A stretch of DNA of 64,000 bases from the NCBI RefSeq assembly GCF_015207705.1, contig NZ_JADEWI010000017.1, positions 49,636 through 113,635 of the forward strand, read 5' to 3'. The DNA is from Nostoc sp. LEGE 06077. GTDB lineage: Bacteria; Cyanobacteriota; Cyanobacteriia; Cyanobacteriales; Nostocaceae. Position 1 is the stretch's first letter. Each line of letters starts with the position of its first letter. Below, piece after piece: positions 28,892 to 39,898 of the stretch. The translations under genes were made by a program, and so were the position numbers. Under the pieces are notes generated by a model. That model was not told the origin of the DNA. It searched no databases and saw only the letters and a program-made list of their open reading frames with translations.

Positions 28892-30901
28892 TCATCTTTG
28901 TTGCCAAAAAATCCCAATACCGTTATGTACACGAGCCGCAGTATTTGGAGAACGGTCGAGTAATTGTCCTCCTAAATACAGACTAGTTGAACTACCACCA
29001 TCTAAATTTAAAGCATTAACACAGCCAAGCTGTTTCATCAATTGAGCGTGTTCTGCTAGAGTAGGCCCTGCGCCACCAGCGCGATTATGCACAGCCACAA
29101 TCATCAGCGTACCTGTAGCTGTGGTACAAATTCCACTACGAATGGCCTTTTCGGCAATAAAAGCATTGCTGAATTTTTCAGCTTTCGCATCCAGGACAAT
29201 TTGACCGTTTTGAATTAATAATGGCCCGGCTCCCACAATATTGGGGTAACGACTAAAATCAGCAGGTGTAGTAGCACTAGTAAGAGTGACTTTGGTCGCT
29301 ATAGGTAGTTGATTCGCAGCACTTCCAGCTGTTCCGCGCAGGGTGAGCAAGTAACCATCTTGGGGGATGGGGATAGGAGTTTGTCCAGCTTTCCCGCCTG
29401 ATAGCTGACTGCTAACTTCATTGTTTTGAACTAAGAGGATAGTTTCATTGTCTGTGAGGGGAGTGTAAGTTTGTCCCCAGCTAGGAGTGTAGCGAGCAAT
29501 ACCGCTTTGTACGTAACCACTATTGAGAAATAGAATCGGTAAGCTGAAATTATTAGGAGCGATTAAAGTTTCTTGTAAGGTGAGACGACCTACGTAAAAT
29601 TGCCCAGAGTTATTCCAGGCGATCGCACCTCGATTCAGAATTGGCCCGGATATCCACTGGTTATTTTGACGAATTGCACCTAAAGGCAATTTATTATTGC
29701 GGTTAAAATAACCACCATTAATTGCCGCCAATGCTAAGTATTTTTGCGCTGTTTGAATTAAAGGAGCAGTACCAACTACAGTCTCAGGAGTTGTCCAAAT
29801 TGGTTTGAGAGTAACTGCGCGGGGGTTAGCTTCTAACCACACCACGGGAAAACGTTCTTTTCCTAAACTTATATATTGTTGTCGCCAGCGCAACCCATTA
29901 GCCCAGGCAATATTTCGTTCTACCATTGCATCAGGGCGAATCTCCACGCTGAGGCGATGGGGATTATCTATTGTAGTTATGCGGGGAGACCAACCAAAGG
30001 GAACACTGAGACGAAGAATGGTTTGGTTATTCACCACCTCGACTTTTTGAATCAATTTATCAGGTGTTGGTGGTGTTGCCGGTAGTAATTGCTTGAGCAG
30101 GTTTGGTAATGATGTCGGTGCTGGTGTGGGATTATAACGTTGGATTAAGGCAGGATCAGCTACAGCATCCAGAGTAATTGTCCATTCTCGATTAGGTAGG
30201 GTGGTTGGTTTTGGTGCGATCGCATCTGGATCATCTGCTGGTGTTGTTTGCGCTGGTTTAATTGGTAATCCTTGTCTGACTATCCAAGGTGTGGGTCGGT
30301 CTAAATCGACGACAATGCGGTTTTCGCGGATAGTATTAATCCCAGGTGGATTGAGAGGTTGCTCACCAGTAAGAATATTTTTGATTTGCGCTTGGGGTGT
30401 GACAATTACCAAGGTGTTACCATTAGTTTGTAACTGCCAATTTGCTTGTTGAACAAAATTAGTAATATCTAAATAGCGATATCCGTTTTGTAGCTGAGTT
30501 TCTAAAACCAGTGGACTGGTAGTTGCGGAAAACCACTGGATTGGTTGTCTATCTGGATTATTGCTGTTTAAGAAATCAACTCCAATCGTCTGTCGAAATA
30601 CGCCATCGCTGAGATAAATTATTGGTTGATCATATATGCCTGATTTTACTAACCAAGCGCCGGGTATTGTCCGACCATTGAGAGAAATTTGATTACCAGA
30701 AGATGGGGCTTTTCGCATAGGCGATGCAGGCGATCGCGGCGTTATCTCTGGCGTAGGTTGAGCTATGACAACCCAAGTAGGAGATAAACTGAGTATTGTT
30801 GCAATGATTGGTGATACAGTTACCCGCAAGGCTTGGTATTGAAGAGTCTTAGTCACGGAAGTATCAAATTTTTTTCGATCCAAATTTGGCATTTTTAACA
30901 T
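28892..30901 (-). CDS. Phosphodiester glycosidase (NAGPA/DUF2233) family protein
   Basis: A 669-residue protein with a hydrophobic N-terminal segment near residues 24-46 (signal anchor) followed by a Pro-rich linker. The first half is beta-rich with AMIN-like character (NRIVVDLDRPTPWIVRQG). The C-terminal half carries the phosphodiester glycosidase features: GYFNRNN near residue 396, LTLRGTAG and CVNALNLDGGSSTSLYLGG, where the LDGGGS-like motif is catalytic. It is probably exported and acts on cell-wall or capsular polysaccharide-linked phosphodiesters. No partner is adjacent. Confidence 0.8.
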   Translation of the reverse strand: MLKMPNLDRKKFDTSVTKTLQYQALRVTVSPIIATILSLSPTWVVIAQPTPEITPRSPASPMRKAPSSGNQISLNGRTIPGAWLVKSGIYDQPIIYLSDGVFRQTIGVDFLNSNNPDRQPIQWFSATTSPLVLETQLQNGYRYLDITNFVQQANWQLQTNGNTLVIVTPQAQIKNILTGEQPLNPPGINTIRENRIVVDLDRPTPWIVRQGLPIKPAQTTPADDPDAIAPKPTTLPNREWTITLDAVADPALIQRYNPTPAPTSLPNLLKQLLPATPPTPDKLIQKVEVVNNQTILRLSVPFGWSPRITTIDNPHRLSVEIRPDAMVERNIAWANGLRWRQQYISLGKERFPVVWLEANPRAVTLKPIWTTPETVVGTAPLIQTAQKYLALAAINGGYFNRNNKLPLGAIRQNNQWISGPILNRGAIAWNNSGQFYVGRLTLQETLIAPNNFSLPILFLNSGYVQSGIARYTPSWGQTYTPLTDNETILLVQNNEVSSQLSGGKAGQTPIPIPQDGYLLTLRGTAGSAANQLPIATKVTLTSATTPADFSRYPNIVGAGPLLIQNGQIVLDAKAEKFSNAFIAEKAIRSGICTTATGTLMIVAVHNRAGGAGPTLAEHAQLMKQLGCVNALNLDGGSSTSLYLGGQLLDRSPNTAARVHNGIGIFWQQR

Positions 30902-31652
30902 CTTTTATGCAGTACTTTTGTAAGTTCTCACCTGAGAGACAAGCTGAACTGATTGTCGGCAACTCTTTAAATTAGCTGATTTAACTTTTCAATAAACGTG
31001 ATAACCTATATATTGGCTAGTTATCTCTTATGAGAATCACAAGCCCTTGTTCCGCTAAAACCACTGTAACTGACTGTTTTAACTGGCACTAGTTCCTGCC
31101 AAACTATAAATATATAGTTTTGGTCATCAAATGTATATTTAAAATACTCTTTCCTCACTCATAGTTGCTGTTTTGTTACTTAGAGGTGAGGCATAGTTGT
31201 TAGTAACAAGAGTTGCAACGGGTGAGCAGCCAATATAGACAACAATAAAAATATTTAGGAATTGTCAAATGGGTATATAGTGTAATACGCTGATTTTGTT
31301 GCTGAATCAGGAATCTTACAACTTTTATAATAGTGAGTTTTTCAGTTGAAATTTTGTGTTAGGTAAGCTGAGGCTGTCTACCTGACAAACATCTGTCATC
31401 TGAGGAAAACTGAGAAAAAACTTGGTTTAGAACCAAAATAGATAAAATTAGGACAAGATGGAATTTGTCTAACCCAGCATAAACACATAAGAATTAACGC
31501 AATAATTTTAACACGGTTAAATTCACAAATAACCGCAGTTAAAATTTTTTTTCCCTAAATTCCAGTGATTTATGTATTACTGCGACGCGAAATTGCGAAA
31601 CTTCTCTCCCAAGCAGTGGCAAAATTTGTGACTTAACTCTCAGGAATAGGCT
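30902..31652. promoter_or_regulatory. Long upstream region of the glutamate synthase gene
   Basis: The 751 bases hold no gene. They include GTAACAAGAGTTGC (31203-31216), one base short of the NtcA core GTA-N8-TAC, and an imperfect aggta...tacct inverted repeat (31361-31385). Both are suggestive only. The region is AT-rich, divergent between the glycosidase and glutamate synthase, and must hold both promoters. Confidence 0.35.
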
Positions 31653-34600
31653 ATGAACGATCAAAGGGTGAATCAATTGCAAACAACGACATTTTCGGAT
31701 AATGACTCTAGAAATACCTACCCAGGACAAAGGTGGTTAGTAGAGGAAAGAGATGCTTGTGGTGTAGGTTTTATTGCACATCGCCAAAATATTGCCAGCC
31801 ATGAAATCGTTACTAAAGCTTTAGCCGCATTGACCTGCTTGGAACATCGTGGTGGTTGTAGTGCCGACCATGACTCTGGTGATGGTGCAGGTATATTAAC
31901 AGCTATTCCTTGGGAGTTGTTACAAAAAGAATATTTCTCAGGCAGGATGGAAATATCTTCTACCAGCAATGTTGCTGTGGGGATGATATTCTTACCCCAA
32001 GACCGAGAAGTAGCGCAAAAAGCGAAAGCCCAAGTTGAGAAAGTTGCAGCAGAAGAAAAATTAACAGTGCTGGGCTGGCGAGAAGTCCCAGTGCATCCCC
32101 ACCTATTGGGAATACAAGCTAAAGAAAATCAACCTCAAATAGAACAAGTTTTTCTCACAGCCGATAAAACAGGTGATGAATTAGAAAGACAGTTGTACAT
32201 TGCCCGCAAGCGGATTTTTAAAGCGGCCAAAGCTGTATCAGAAGACTTTTATATTTGCTCCTTATCCAGCCGCACAATTGTCTATAAAGGCATGGTGCGT
32301 TCTGCTGTATTGGGAGACTTTTATGCGGATTTAAAAAATCCCGAATATAAAAGTGGTTTTGCCGTTTATCATCGCCGCTTTAGTACCAACACAATGCCCA
32401 AATGGCCTTTAGCCCAGCCAATGCGGTTGTTGGGACATAACGGGGAAATTAATACGCTATTGGGTAATATCAACTGGATGATGGCAAGAGAAGCCAGTAT
32501 TAGTCATCCAGTCTGGGGCGATCGCAATGATGAACTCAAGCCTTTAGTTATTTTAGATAGCAGCGACTCGGCAACTCTAGATAATATCCTAGAATTACTA
32601 GTACGTTCGGGACGCAGCCCATTGGAAGCTTTGATGATTATGGTGCCAGAGGCTTACCAAAATCAGCCATCATTGCATGATTATCCCGAAATTACTGATT
32701 TCTACGAATATTACAGTGGGTTGCAAGAAGCTTGGGACGGCCCAGCACTGTTAGTGTTTGGTGATGGTAAGAAAGTCGGCGCGACACTTGACCGCAACGG
32801 TCTACGACCTGCACGCTATGTCATTACCAAAGATGATTACATTGTTGTGGCATCGGAAGCAGGTGTAGTTGACTTTCCAGAAGCCAATATTCTAGAGAAA
32901 GGCAGACTAGGCCCAGGGCAAATGATCGCCGTGGACTTAGAAACTCATGAAATCCTGAAAAACTGGGAAATTAAACAACGAATTGCCCAGCAGCATCCCT
33001 ACGGGGAATGGTTGCAAAACTATCGCCAAGATTTAAAGTCATTAGTCAATGCTCATGGGACAAATGGCAATGGAAATGGCAATGGGAACGGCAACGGCAA
33101 AGGACAATTCACCGTTGACAAACAAACCTTACTCCGCCAGCAAACAGCCTTTGGCTACACCAGCGAAGATGTGGAAATGGTGATTGAACAAATGGCGGGG
33201 AATGGTGCAGAACCAACCTTTTGTATGGGGGATGATATTCCGTTAGCAGTATTGTCCAGTAAACCCCACCTGTTGTATGACTATTTCAAACAGCGGTTTG
33301 CTCAAGTTACCAACCCAGCAATTGACCCTCTGCGAGAAAAGCTGGTGATGTCCTTGAAGGTGGAATTGGGTGAACGGGGCAATTTATTAGAACCAAAGCC
33401 AGAATATGCCAAGAGGCTGAAACTGGATTCGCCAGTCTTGACAGAAGCAGAATTAGATGCGATTAAAGTTTCTGGTTTTGCAACGGCGGAATTGTCAACT
33501 GTATTTCCCATAGCCAATGGCCCAGAAGGGTTAAAATCTGCCGTCCAAGCTTTACAAGCACAAGCCGCTGAATCTGTTCGGGCGGGTGCAAAGATATTAA
33601 TCTTGAGCGATCGCGCTGGTGGTGGTATTAGTTCAGAATCCAGCTATATCCCGCCTTTATTGGCTGTGGGTGCAGTCCATCACCACCTGATCCGCGAAGG
33701 ACTGCGGACGAAGACATCCCTAATTGTGGATACAGCCCAGTGCTGGAGTACCCATCACTTTGCTTGCTTGATTGGCTATGGTACAGGTGCAGTTTGCCCT
33801 TACATGGCTTTAGATACAGTGCGAAATTGGTGGTTTGACCCCAGAACTCAGCAGTTCATGGAACGAGGTAAATTGACCAGCCTCAGCTTAGAACAAGCGA
33901 TTGGTAATTACCGCAAAGCTGTGGAATCAGGATTGCTGAAAATCCTCTCGAAAATGGGGATATCCTTGCTGTCTAGCTATCAAGCCGCGCAAATCTTTGA
34001 AGCGATCGGCATTGGTGGGGATTTACTAGAACTGGGTTTCCAAGGTACAGCTTCTCGCATTGGTGGTTTGAGTGTCAGCGAACTTGCCCAAGAAGTGCTT
34101 TCCATCCACAGCAAAGCCTTTCCAGAACTGAACGCCAAGAAGTTGGAAAACTTGGGCTTTGTCAACTACCGTCCTGGTGGTGAGTACCACATGAACAGCC
34201 CGGAAATGTCCAAAGCATTGCATGAGGCTGTCAAAACCAAGCAATACGACCATTACGAAGTTTACAAACAATATCTCCAAGGCAGACCCATTACTGCATT
34301 GCGCGATTTGTTGGACTTCCAAAGCGATCGCCAATCAATTCCTTTAGCAGAAGTAGAATCAGCAGAAGAAATTCTGAAACGCTTCTGTACTGGGGGGATG
34401 TCTTTAGGTGCATTGTCACGGGAAGCCCATGAAGTTCTGGCGATCGCCATGAACCGGATTGGTGGTAAATCCAACTCTGGAGAAGGTGGCGAAGACCCTG
34501 TACGTTACAACGTTTTAGATGATGTAGACGAGTCCGGCTACTCCCCCACCCTACCCCACCTGAAGGGACTGTGGAATGGTGATACAGCTTCCAGTGCCAT

Positions 34601-36332
34601 CAAGCAAGTTGCATCAGGAAGGTTTGGCGTAACACCAGAGTATTTAGCCAGCGCCAAACAAATCGAAATCAAAATTGCCCAAGGTGCAAAACCAGGGGAA
34701 GGCGGACAACTACCAGGGGCAAAAGTTAGTCCTTACATTGCGATGTTGCGGCGGTCTAAGCCTGGTGTAACCTTGATTTCGCCACCACCCCACCACGATA
34801 TCTACTCAATTGAGGACTTGTCGCAGCTGATTTTTGACCTGCACCAAATCAACCCGAAAGCCCAGGTATCAGTAAAATTAGTCGCAGAAATCGGCATCGG
34901 CACAATTGCGGCGGGTGTAGCGAAAGCCAACGCTGATATCATCCAGATTTCTGGGCATGATGGTGGTACAGGGGCATCACCGCTAAGTTCGATTAAACAC
35001 GCTGGTTCTCCGTGGGAACTTGGTTTAAGTGAAGTGCATCGCGTCCTAATGCAGAATAGTTTGCGCGATCGCGTCATTTTGCGTGTAGATGGCGGACTAA
35101 AGACTGGATGGGACGTGTTGATGGCTGCGTTGATGGGTGGCGAAGAATTTGGCTTCGGTTCCATTGCCATGATTGCCGAAGGTTGCCAAATGGCGCGAGT
35201 TTGCCACAAAAACACCTGTCCTGTAGGTGTAGCGACTCAAGATGAAAAACTACGCTTGCGGTTCAAGGGTATACCGGAACACGTCGTCAACTTCTTCTAT
35301 TTTGTTGCGGAAGAAGTGCGGAGTTTGTTAGCCAAACTGGGATACCGTTCCTTATCAGAAATTATCGGTCGTGCAGATTTGTTAACAGCACGTCCTGAAG
35401 CGACACTTGCCAAAACCCAATCACTAAATCTCAACTGCTTACTGCAACTACCAGATACGAAAACCAACCGTAGCTGGTTAGTGCATGAAGAAGTTCACAG
35501 CAACGGCGTTGTTCTCGATGACCAATTGCTGGCTGATGGAGAAATTCAAGCAGCCATTCGCAACCAATCTGCTGTGACAAAGACTTTAAAGATAGTCAAC
35601 ACAGATAGAACAGTAGGTGCAAGATTAGCCGGTGCGATCGCCTCGCAATATGGCGATGCTGGTTTTGAAGGACAAATTAACCTCAACTTCCACGGTAGCG
35701 TAGGGCAAAGCTTTGGGGCATTTAACCTCCCAGGTATCACCTTGAATCTGGTAGGGGAAGCCAACGACTACGTAGGCAAAGGGATGCACGGTGGTCAAAT
35801 CATCATCAAACCCCCAGCCGAAGCTACCTATGACCCATCCCAGAACGTGATTGTCGGTAATACCTGCCTTTACGGTGCGACTGGCGGCTTCTTATTTGCC
35901 AACGGTTTAGCAGGTGAACGCTTTGCCGTCCGCAACTCCAAAGGTACAGCCGTAGTCGAAGGCGCAGGTGATCACTGCTGTGAATACATGACTGGTGGTG
36001 TCATCGTTGTCCTTGGTAAAGTCGGACGTAATGTCGCTGCGGGGATGACTGGCGGTTTGGCATACTTCCTCGATGAAGACGGTTCATTCCCTGAATTAGT
36101 CAATCGAGAAAACGTCAAAATTCAGCGAGTCTTGACAGAAGCAGGACAGAAGCAACTGCAAGAGTTAATTAGAACTCACGCAGAACTTACTGGTTCACCC
36201 AAAGCGCAAATAATTCTGCAAAATTGGCAAGAATTTGTGTCTAAGTTCTGGCAATTAGTACCACCTTCAGAAGCAGATAGTGCAGAGGCTAATCCTCAAG
36301 GAGTGGTAGAAAAACACCTGAGTTCAGTTTAG
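31653..36332 (+). CDS. glsF: Ferredoxin-dependent glutamate synthase
   Basis: A 1559-residue GOGAT large subunit that makes two glutamates from glutamine and 2-oxoglutarate, using reduced ferredoxin. A 35-residue propeptide precedes the nucleophile C36 ([10 protein letters not shown]), so the N-terminus is expected to be processed. Class II amidotransferase, central, FMN-binding ([11 protein letters not shown] ... GQLPGAKV) and GXGXG beta-helix domains follow. The 3Fe-4S cysteines are in [13 protein letters not shown] near residues 1178-1189. It lacks an NADPH subunit partner, consistent with the ferredoxin type. An NG-repeat linker lies at about residue 470. Confidence 0.97.
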   Translation: MNDQRVNQLQTTTFSDNDSRNTYPGQRWLVEERDACGVGFIAHRQNIASHEIVTKALAALTCLEHRGGCSADHDSGDGAGILTAIPWELLQKEYFSGRMEISSTSNVAVGMIFLPQDREVAQKAKAQVEKVAAEEKLTVLGWREVPVHPHLLGIQAKENQPQIEQVFLTADKTGDELERQLYIARKRIFKAAKAVSEDFYICSLSSRTIVYKGMVRSAVLGDFYADLKNPEYKSGFAVYHRRFSTNTMPKWPLAQPMRLLGHNGEINTLLGNINWMMAREASISHPVWGDRNDELKPLVILDSSDSATLDNILELLVRSGRSPLEALMIMVPEAYQNQPSLHDYPEITDFYEYYSGLQEAWDGPALLVFGDGKKVGATLDRNGLRPARYVITKDDYIVVASEAGVVDFPEANILEKGRLGPGQMIAVDLETHEILKNWEIKQRIAQQHPYGEWLQNYRQDLKSLVNAHGTNGNGNGNGNGNGKGQFTVDKQTLLRQQTAFGYTSEDVEMVIEQMAGNGAEPTFCMGDDIPLAVLSSKPHLLYDYFKQRFAQVTNPAIDPLREKLVMSLKVELGERGNLLEPKPEYAKRLKLDSPVLTEAELDAIKVSGFATAELSTVFPIANGPEGLKSAVQALQAQAAESVRAGAKILILSDRAGGGISSESSYIPPLLAVGAVHHHLIREGLRTKTSLIVDTAQCWSTHHFACLIGYGTGAVCPYMALDTVRNWWFDPRTQQFMERGKLTSLSLEQAIGNYRKAVESGLLKILSKMGISLLSSYQAAQIFEAIGIGGDLLELGFQGTASRIGGLSVSELAQEVLSIHSKAFPELNAKKLENLGFVNYRPGGEYHMNSPEMSKALHEAVKTKQYDHYEVYKQYLQGRPITALRDLLDFQSDRQSIPLAEVESAEEILKRFCTGGMSLGALSREAHEVLAIAMNRIGGKSNSGEGGEDPVRYNVLDDVDESGYSPTLPHLKGLWNGDTASSAIKQVASGRFGVTPEYLASAKQIEIKIAQGAKPGEGGQLPGAKVSPYIAMLRRSKPGVTLISPPPHHDIYSIEDLSQLIFDLHQINPKAQVSVKLVAEIGIGTIAAGVAKANADIIQISGHDGGTGASPLSSIKHAGSPWELGLSEVHRVLMQNSLRDRVILRVDGGLKTGWDVLMAALMGGEEFGFGSIAMIAEGCQMARVCHKNTCPVGVATQDEKLRLRFKGIPEHVVNFFYFVAEEVRSLLAKLGYRSLSEIIGRADLLTARPEATLAKTQSLNLNCLLQLPDTKTNRSWLVHEEVHSNGVVLDDQLLADGEIQAAIRNQSAVTKTLKIVNTDRTVGARLAGAIASQYGDAGFEGQINLNFHGSVGQSFGAFNLPGITLNLVGEANDYVGKGMHGGQIIIKPPAEATYDPSQNVIVGNTCLYGATGGFLFANGLAGERFAVRNSKGTAVVEGAGDHCCEYMTGGVIVVLGKVGRNVAAGMTGGLAYFLDEDGSFPELVNRENVKIQRVLTEAGQKQLQELIRTHAELTGSPKAQIILQNWQEFVSKFWQLVPPSEADSAEANPQGVVEKHLSSV
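33063..33098 (+). repeat. Hexanucleotide AAYGGN microsatellite inside glutamate synthase
   Basis: Six consecutive aaYggN units (33063-33098) encode (Asn-Gly)6 in a surface linker between the amidotransferase and central domains. The unit number could vary between strains by slippage without breaking the frame. Confidence 0.8.
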
Positions 36333-36360
36333 TGAATAGCTAATTATTAGCTAATGAATG

Positions 36361-36392
36361 AAAAGGGGACATTAGCACCGTCCCCTTTTTTC
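36361..36392 (+). terminator. Rho-independent terminator of glutamate synthase
   Basis: aaaaggggac (36361-36370) pairs with gtcccctttt (36380-36389) over a 9-nt loop and is followed by more T. It is 28 bases after the stop codon, a classical intrinsic terminator. Confidence 0.9.
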
Positions 36393-36458
36393 ATGGGTAT
36401 TAGACTTTTGGTAAAAACAGCGTTTATTATCTCCATATTTCTGAACACAGGACTGTCT

Positions 36459-37541
36459 TTACGAAGCCTGAACTATCGGCTCCATATAGCAATCAAGGAA
36501 CTCCTCACCTACACCACGAATTTTACGGCGTTGACAAAGAGCATAAAGTTCTTCAACTGATGAATACGGAAAAAATCTGGCATTTAAAGAACGGAACTGA
36601 GGTCTATTTGCCTCTCTGACTACCTTATCTCGGTCTTCGTCAGGTGCAACGACAACATACCGGGTTGGAAATGGAGGTAATAAATCTTGGAATCCTTTCA
36701 TTCGAGTCAACCCACTTGTCACACCTGTGCTATGTTCAATTTCAATTACGGCAGGCATCAATCTCGCATTTTTAAACCAAATACAGTCAATTAATAAGGC
36801 TGCTCTTAATGCATCAGTAAATGCAGAAATTACTGTACCTGATGATTGTAATGAAGGTATAACTCCATCCATTTCACCAAGCCTTCTATTATTGTAAATA
36901 ATTCCCTTATCATTCTGAGCAATCCAGCTTTTATAGCCAAGCTGCCGCCCTATAGAAATGAGAGCAATTTGCATTTGAGCATGACGACGTTGTATATCAA
37001 TATCTAGCTCTCCAGCTAATAGATCATCAGGCACAGTGAGAGCATCATAGACAATTTCAATATTAGGAACTTCAGAAATTACAATCTCCGTATTAGTTTG
37101 CCCAATAACTCCAAGTTCATGTGGTTTGTCGGGACACCACATCAAATGTTTATGACCGCCTTTGATTTGACTAGAAGAGCTAATAACCTCAATTCTTCCT
37201 GGATAACAATAATAGAATTGTGGAGTATGTGCCAGAAGTGTTTCCAGAACAGATCTAGTATTGTAACTCGCACCAAGAACCCGATCAAAATTAATAGGCT
37301 GATTTGGCAAAAAAGCATTTGCTATGCGCCAAATCATTTGAGTAGAAATTGATTCCTCCCTAGCACCAGAGGATGTTTCTCCTTTAGCGGGATTGTAACG
37401 TTTAATGAGGATTGGCCCTTCAGGATATGTAATATGAACTATTTCAATTTGGTTTCTTGTTTTTGGATTGATATACTGGTAAGTGCTGTCTTTTGGCAAT
37501 TGACCAATAGCACTAACAATATTCGATGCGGTCAACTTCAT
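36459..37541 (-). CDS. Putative type II restriction endonuclease
   Basis: A 360-residue protein encoded directly after a DNA cytosine-5 methyltransferase, with a 4-base ATGA overlap, which argues for a restriction enzyme. The C-terminal third contains a plausible PD-(D/E)xK variant site: D252 in LIDCIWFKN, and E267-x-E269 in AVIEIEHSTG with basic residues following. The overall sequence is not one I can assign to a named enzyme. The recognition sequence cannot be predicted. The module is AT-rich compared with flanking glutamate synthase and glpX genes, suggesting horizontal acquisition. Confidence 0.7.
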   Translation of the reverse strand: MKLTASNIVSAIGQLPKDSTYQYINPKTRNQIEIVHITYPEGPILIKRYNPAKGETSSGAREESISTQMIWRIANAFLPNQPINFDRVLGASYNTRSVLETLLAHTPQFYYCYPGRIEVISSSSQIKGGHKHLMWCPDKPHELGVIGQTNTEIVISEVPNIEIVYDALTVPDDLLAGELDIDIQRRHAQMQIALISIGRQLGYKSWIAQNDKGIIYNNRRLGEMDGVIPSLQSSGTVISAFTDALRAALLIDCIWFKNARLMPAVIEIEHSTGVTSGLTRMKGFQDLLPPFPTRYVVVAPDEDRDKVVREANRPQFRSLNARFFPYSSVEELYALCQRRKIRGVGEEFLDCYMEPIVQAS

Positions 37542-38668
37542 TCTGCAAACCCCAAAAAATCAATAATACTTAGGGCAAGTGCTTGTGCAGCAAGAAATGG
37601 TACACCATTTCCAATTGCTTTGAAAATATTTGTTAGTGATAAGTGATCAGGAAAGGCAAATTCTTTTGGTAGAGACTGCAACGCCAATGCTTCTGCAACC
37701 GAGATTCTGCGTTTTTTATAAGGATGTAAATGAACTTCATTATTCCCATAACATACTGTTGGCGAATAACGCCATCTATGAAGCCGCTTAAAGGATTTCT
37801 TTGAATCATCTCCTTCTTCAACCGATTCAAAACGTGCCATTCCTTGTCTTGGTTTAAAGTAATGCTTAGAGTTAGGATGATTGTCTACGTTATTTTTTTT
37901 GAACCAATGTTCAACGGTTAATTCTTTATAGATGTTCTTAGGACATTCTAAAATAGAATCTTCCTGAAATGGATTTCTATCATTCCAAGGGCAAGAAAAA
38001 ATTTTAGCTCTAGGATAAATAATATAACTTTCCCAAGGAAACACGCCAGGGGGTAACTCTAACCCATCTATAGCTATTCCCATTTTGACAAGAATTTCTT
38101 TTCGGAAACCAATCAAAATAATTCTATTTCTATCTTGTGGTACACCGTACTCAATAGCATTAATTAATCGTTCAGTTGTAACGTAACCTGTATTATGTAA
38201 CTTCTGCTTAATTTCTTCATAAAAAGCATGATGTTTTTTTGTTTTCCATAAACCTTCAACATTTTCAAACAAAAAAAAGTCTGGTTTTTGCTGACAAATT
38301 ATGTCAATATAATTGGATGATAATTTTCCATTCTCTCCTTCCCGTCCTTTGTTTTTACCACCTACTGAGAAGTCAGGACAAGGCGGCCCCCCTATAAACC
38401 CAAATAAATTTGTATTTTCACGCGCTATGCCTACTAGTTTGCTGAGAGCCAACTTCTGATTTCCTTCAGTAAAATCAATAATATTGCCTAAATAATAACC
38501 GTGTTCAGGGCTTGGCAAGTTAAGACAATGCCTAGCGTATTTATACGCATCCATAAATGGCTCAAAAACTTCGTTGACGTAAGCGACTTTAAAGCCAGCC
38601 ATCTCAAAGCCTAAATCTAAAAAGCCTGCACCTGAGAAGAAGGAAAATATGGTAACTTGCTTTTCCAT
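37538..38668 (-). CDS. DNA cytosine-5 methyltransferase (type II R-M)
   Basis: A 376-residue m5C methyltransferase with all key motifs in order: I FSFFSGAGFLDLGF, IV GGPPCPDFS (nucleophile C97), VI ENV at residues 135-137, VIII QDRNR, IX RISVAEALALQSLP and X AIGNGVP. It protects host sites against the downstream endonuclease, with which it overlaps by 4 bases. Motif IV reads PCPDFS instead of the usual PCQ-type, seen in some subgroups. A 21-base gap from the upstream hairpin region is followed by the glutaredoxin gene on the same strand, but they are unlikely to be co-transcribed. Confidence 0.95.
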   Translation of the reverse strand: MEKQVTIFSFFSGAGFLDLGFEMAGFKVAYVNEVFEPFMDAYKYARHCLNLPSPEHGYYLGNIIDFTEGNQKLALSKLVGIARENTNLFGFIGGPPCPDFSVGGKNKGREGENGKLSSNYIDIICQQKPDFFLFENVEGLWKTKKHHAFYEEIKQKLHNTGYVTTERLINAIEYGVPQDRNRIILIGFRKEILVKMGIAIDGLELPPGVFPWESYIIYPRAKIFSCPWNDRNPFQEDSILECPKNIYKELTVEHWFKKNNVDNHPNSKHYFKPRQGMARFESVEEGDDSKKSFKRLHRWRYSPTVCYGNNEVHLHPYKKRRISVAEALALQSLPKEFAFPDHLSLTNIFKAIGNGVPFLAAQALALSIIDFLGFAE

Positions 38669-38721
38669 AGAGGCACTCGCTTACAAAATTTTATGCTGAA
38701 TTAGCTTAACCCTAAAATTAG

Positions 38722-38762
38722 AACTGCGGAAGAGACACCGGCATTTAGTCTCCACCGCAGTT
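38722..38762 (-). terminator. Long hairpin between glutaredoxin and the R-M operon
   Basis: aactgcgg (38722-38729) pairs with ccgcagtt (38755-38762), and an inner gagac/gtctc stem extends it. On the minus strand ctaatttta follows. It likely ends the glutaredoxin transcript and lies 55 bases upstream of the methyltransferase start. Confidence 0.55.
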
Positions 38763-38891
38763 GGCAGGGTTAACCCCACGCCTTATCTTTAAAGGTTAAT
38801 TTAATTTCTCTAGAAATTAAAGATGTTTTTGATGCTTAATTAAATTTCTACTAAAATCATCGTTGGAACAGGTGCAAGATGTGGAAGCTAT

Positions 38892-39203
38892 TTATACTAA
38901 CTGAGTTAACAGAGGGTCAAGTAGACCTTTGGTGTCTAGCTGATAAAGGTCATCGCAACCGCCAATGTGTTGATTATTAATGAAAATCTGCGGTACAGTT
39001 CGACGACTGTTAGCGCGTTCTGCCATTTTGGCTCTGGCGGCTTCGTCGCCGTCAATTTTGTATTCGGTAAAGTTTACGCCTTTCCACCACAGCAGTATTT
39101 TGGCACGGATGCAGTAAGGGCAGGTTTGCCAAGTATAAATTTCGACGTTGGCTTGAACTTTTTCTGGATGACGACCGAGTAGGGGATTGAGAAATTCCAG
39201 CAT
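38892..39203 (-). CDS. grxC: Glutaredoxin 3 (GrxC-type)
   Basis: A 103-residue dithiol glutaredoxin. Active site CPYC is at residues 28-31 (WQTCPYCIRAK), the TVP cis-proline motif is in RRTVPQIFI, and the GG..D glutathione-binding motif is in IGGCDDLYQL. It reduces protein disulfides and glutathione mixed disulfides using GSH. The N-terminal 20 residues extend beyond the usual core. It is a single gene. Confidence 0.92.
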   Translation of the reverse strand: MLEFLNPLLGRHPEKVQANVEIYTWQTCPYCIRAKILLWWKGVNFTEYKIDGDEAARAKMAERANSRRTVPQIFINNQHIGGCDDLYQLDTKGLLDPLLTQLV

Positions 39204-39424
39204 AAGTTTTGTATTTTATGAATGTTTGTGAATTACCTTTAGCCTAGATCATTTTGAAGTATGAAATGTGAAGTATGAAAAATTTAGTTAGCGTATAGGT
39301 ACTGGAATCCACTTTTGAAAACTTTCAAGATGACTCCAGTAAGCTAAATTCCAATAAGCGCCCAAATTAAAGCCGCTACAATCAGTGCGAAAGCGCCAGC
39401 TAAATGCCAATTCCGGTTAGTTTT

Positions 39425-39657
39425 CTACTATAAAGCAGGTGCGGCACAGATACCCCCTAAGCCAGTGAGGATAAAACCTATGCTCGATAGTACTGATGTT
39501 CTATTAATATTTAAATTGATGATGCGGATACCAACAACAACTGCTACTAATCCAGCAAAAAAAGCGTAAATTGTTATCGTCCACAGTTGCCAATCTAAAG
39601 CTAGAGCGATCGCTGCTGCTAATAAACACGCTGAACCTCCTCTTGGTTTTGGGATTT
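39425..39657 (-). pseudogene. Remnant of a small membrane protein gene
   Basis: On the minus strand a frame reads ACLLAAAIALALDWQLW, then a hydrophobic AFFAGLVAVVVGIRIIN segment and GFILTGLGGICAAPAL, then two consecutive stop codons (39425-39430). In the same direction beyond the stops a further hydrophobic segment (HLAGAFALIVAALIWALIGI) continues to about 39348. No start codon opens the frame. I read it as a decayed three-to-four-helix membrane protein; a short sequencing error could also explain the stops. Confidence 0.45.
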
Positions 39658-39884
39658 AACCAATTTTTTCGTAAACTTATACGCATTTTTCTTGACTATA
39701 TCTAGTTAGATATACACACAACAAAAATGTATTTCTTTGACTGACTAGCTAATTTATAAATCATTTCAGACTGGCTGATTCTGCCTTAAAGTCTCTTGCT
39801 GTAATAACTTTAGACATTTTATCTTCTAAGTAACCTCTAATTATCTAGTAGTACAAAAGAACTGTAATTTCCTCTTACTGGTAT

Positions 39885-39898
39885 TGATTGACATCAAT
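39885..39898. promoter_or_regulatory. FNR/CRP-family-like palindrome upstream of glpX
   Basis: TTGATTGACATCAA matches TTGAT-N4-ATCAA, the FNR-box consensus, and is embedded in a perfect 7-bp inverted repeat (39886-39901). It is about 130 bases upstream of the glpX start. A CRP/FNR-family regulator is a candidate binder; sequence match only. Confidence 0.4.

Noticed and set aside
31203..31216. NtcA-like site GTAACAAGAGTTGC upstream of glutamate synthase
   Set aside because: The core GTA-N8-TAC is broken in the right half (TGC), and no well-placed -10 box follows. It is mentioned in the upstream-region entry only.
34802..35215. 137-codon frame antisense to glutamate synthase
   Set aside because: A shadow of the FMN domain, with composition mirroring the sense strand and no ribosome-binding site.
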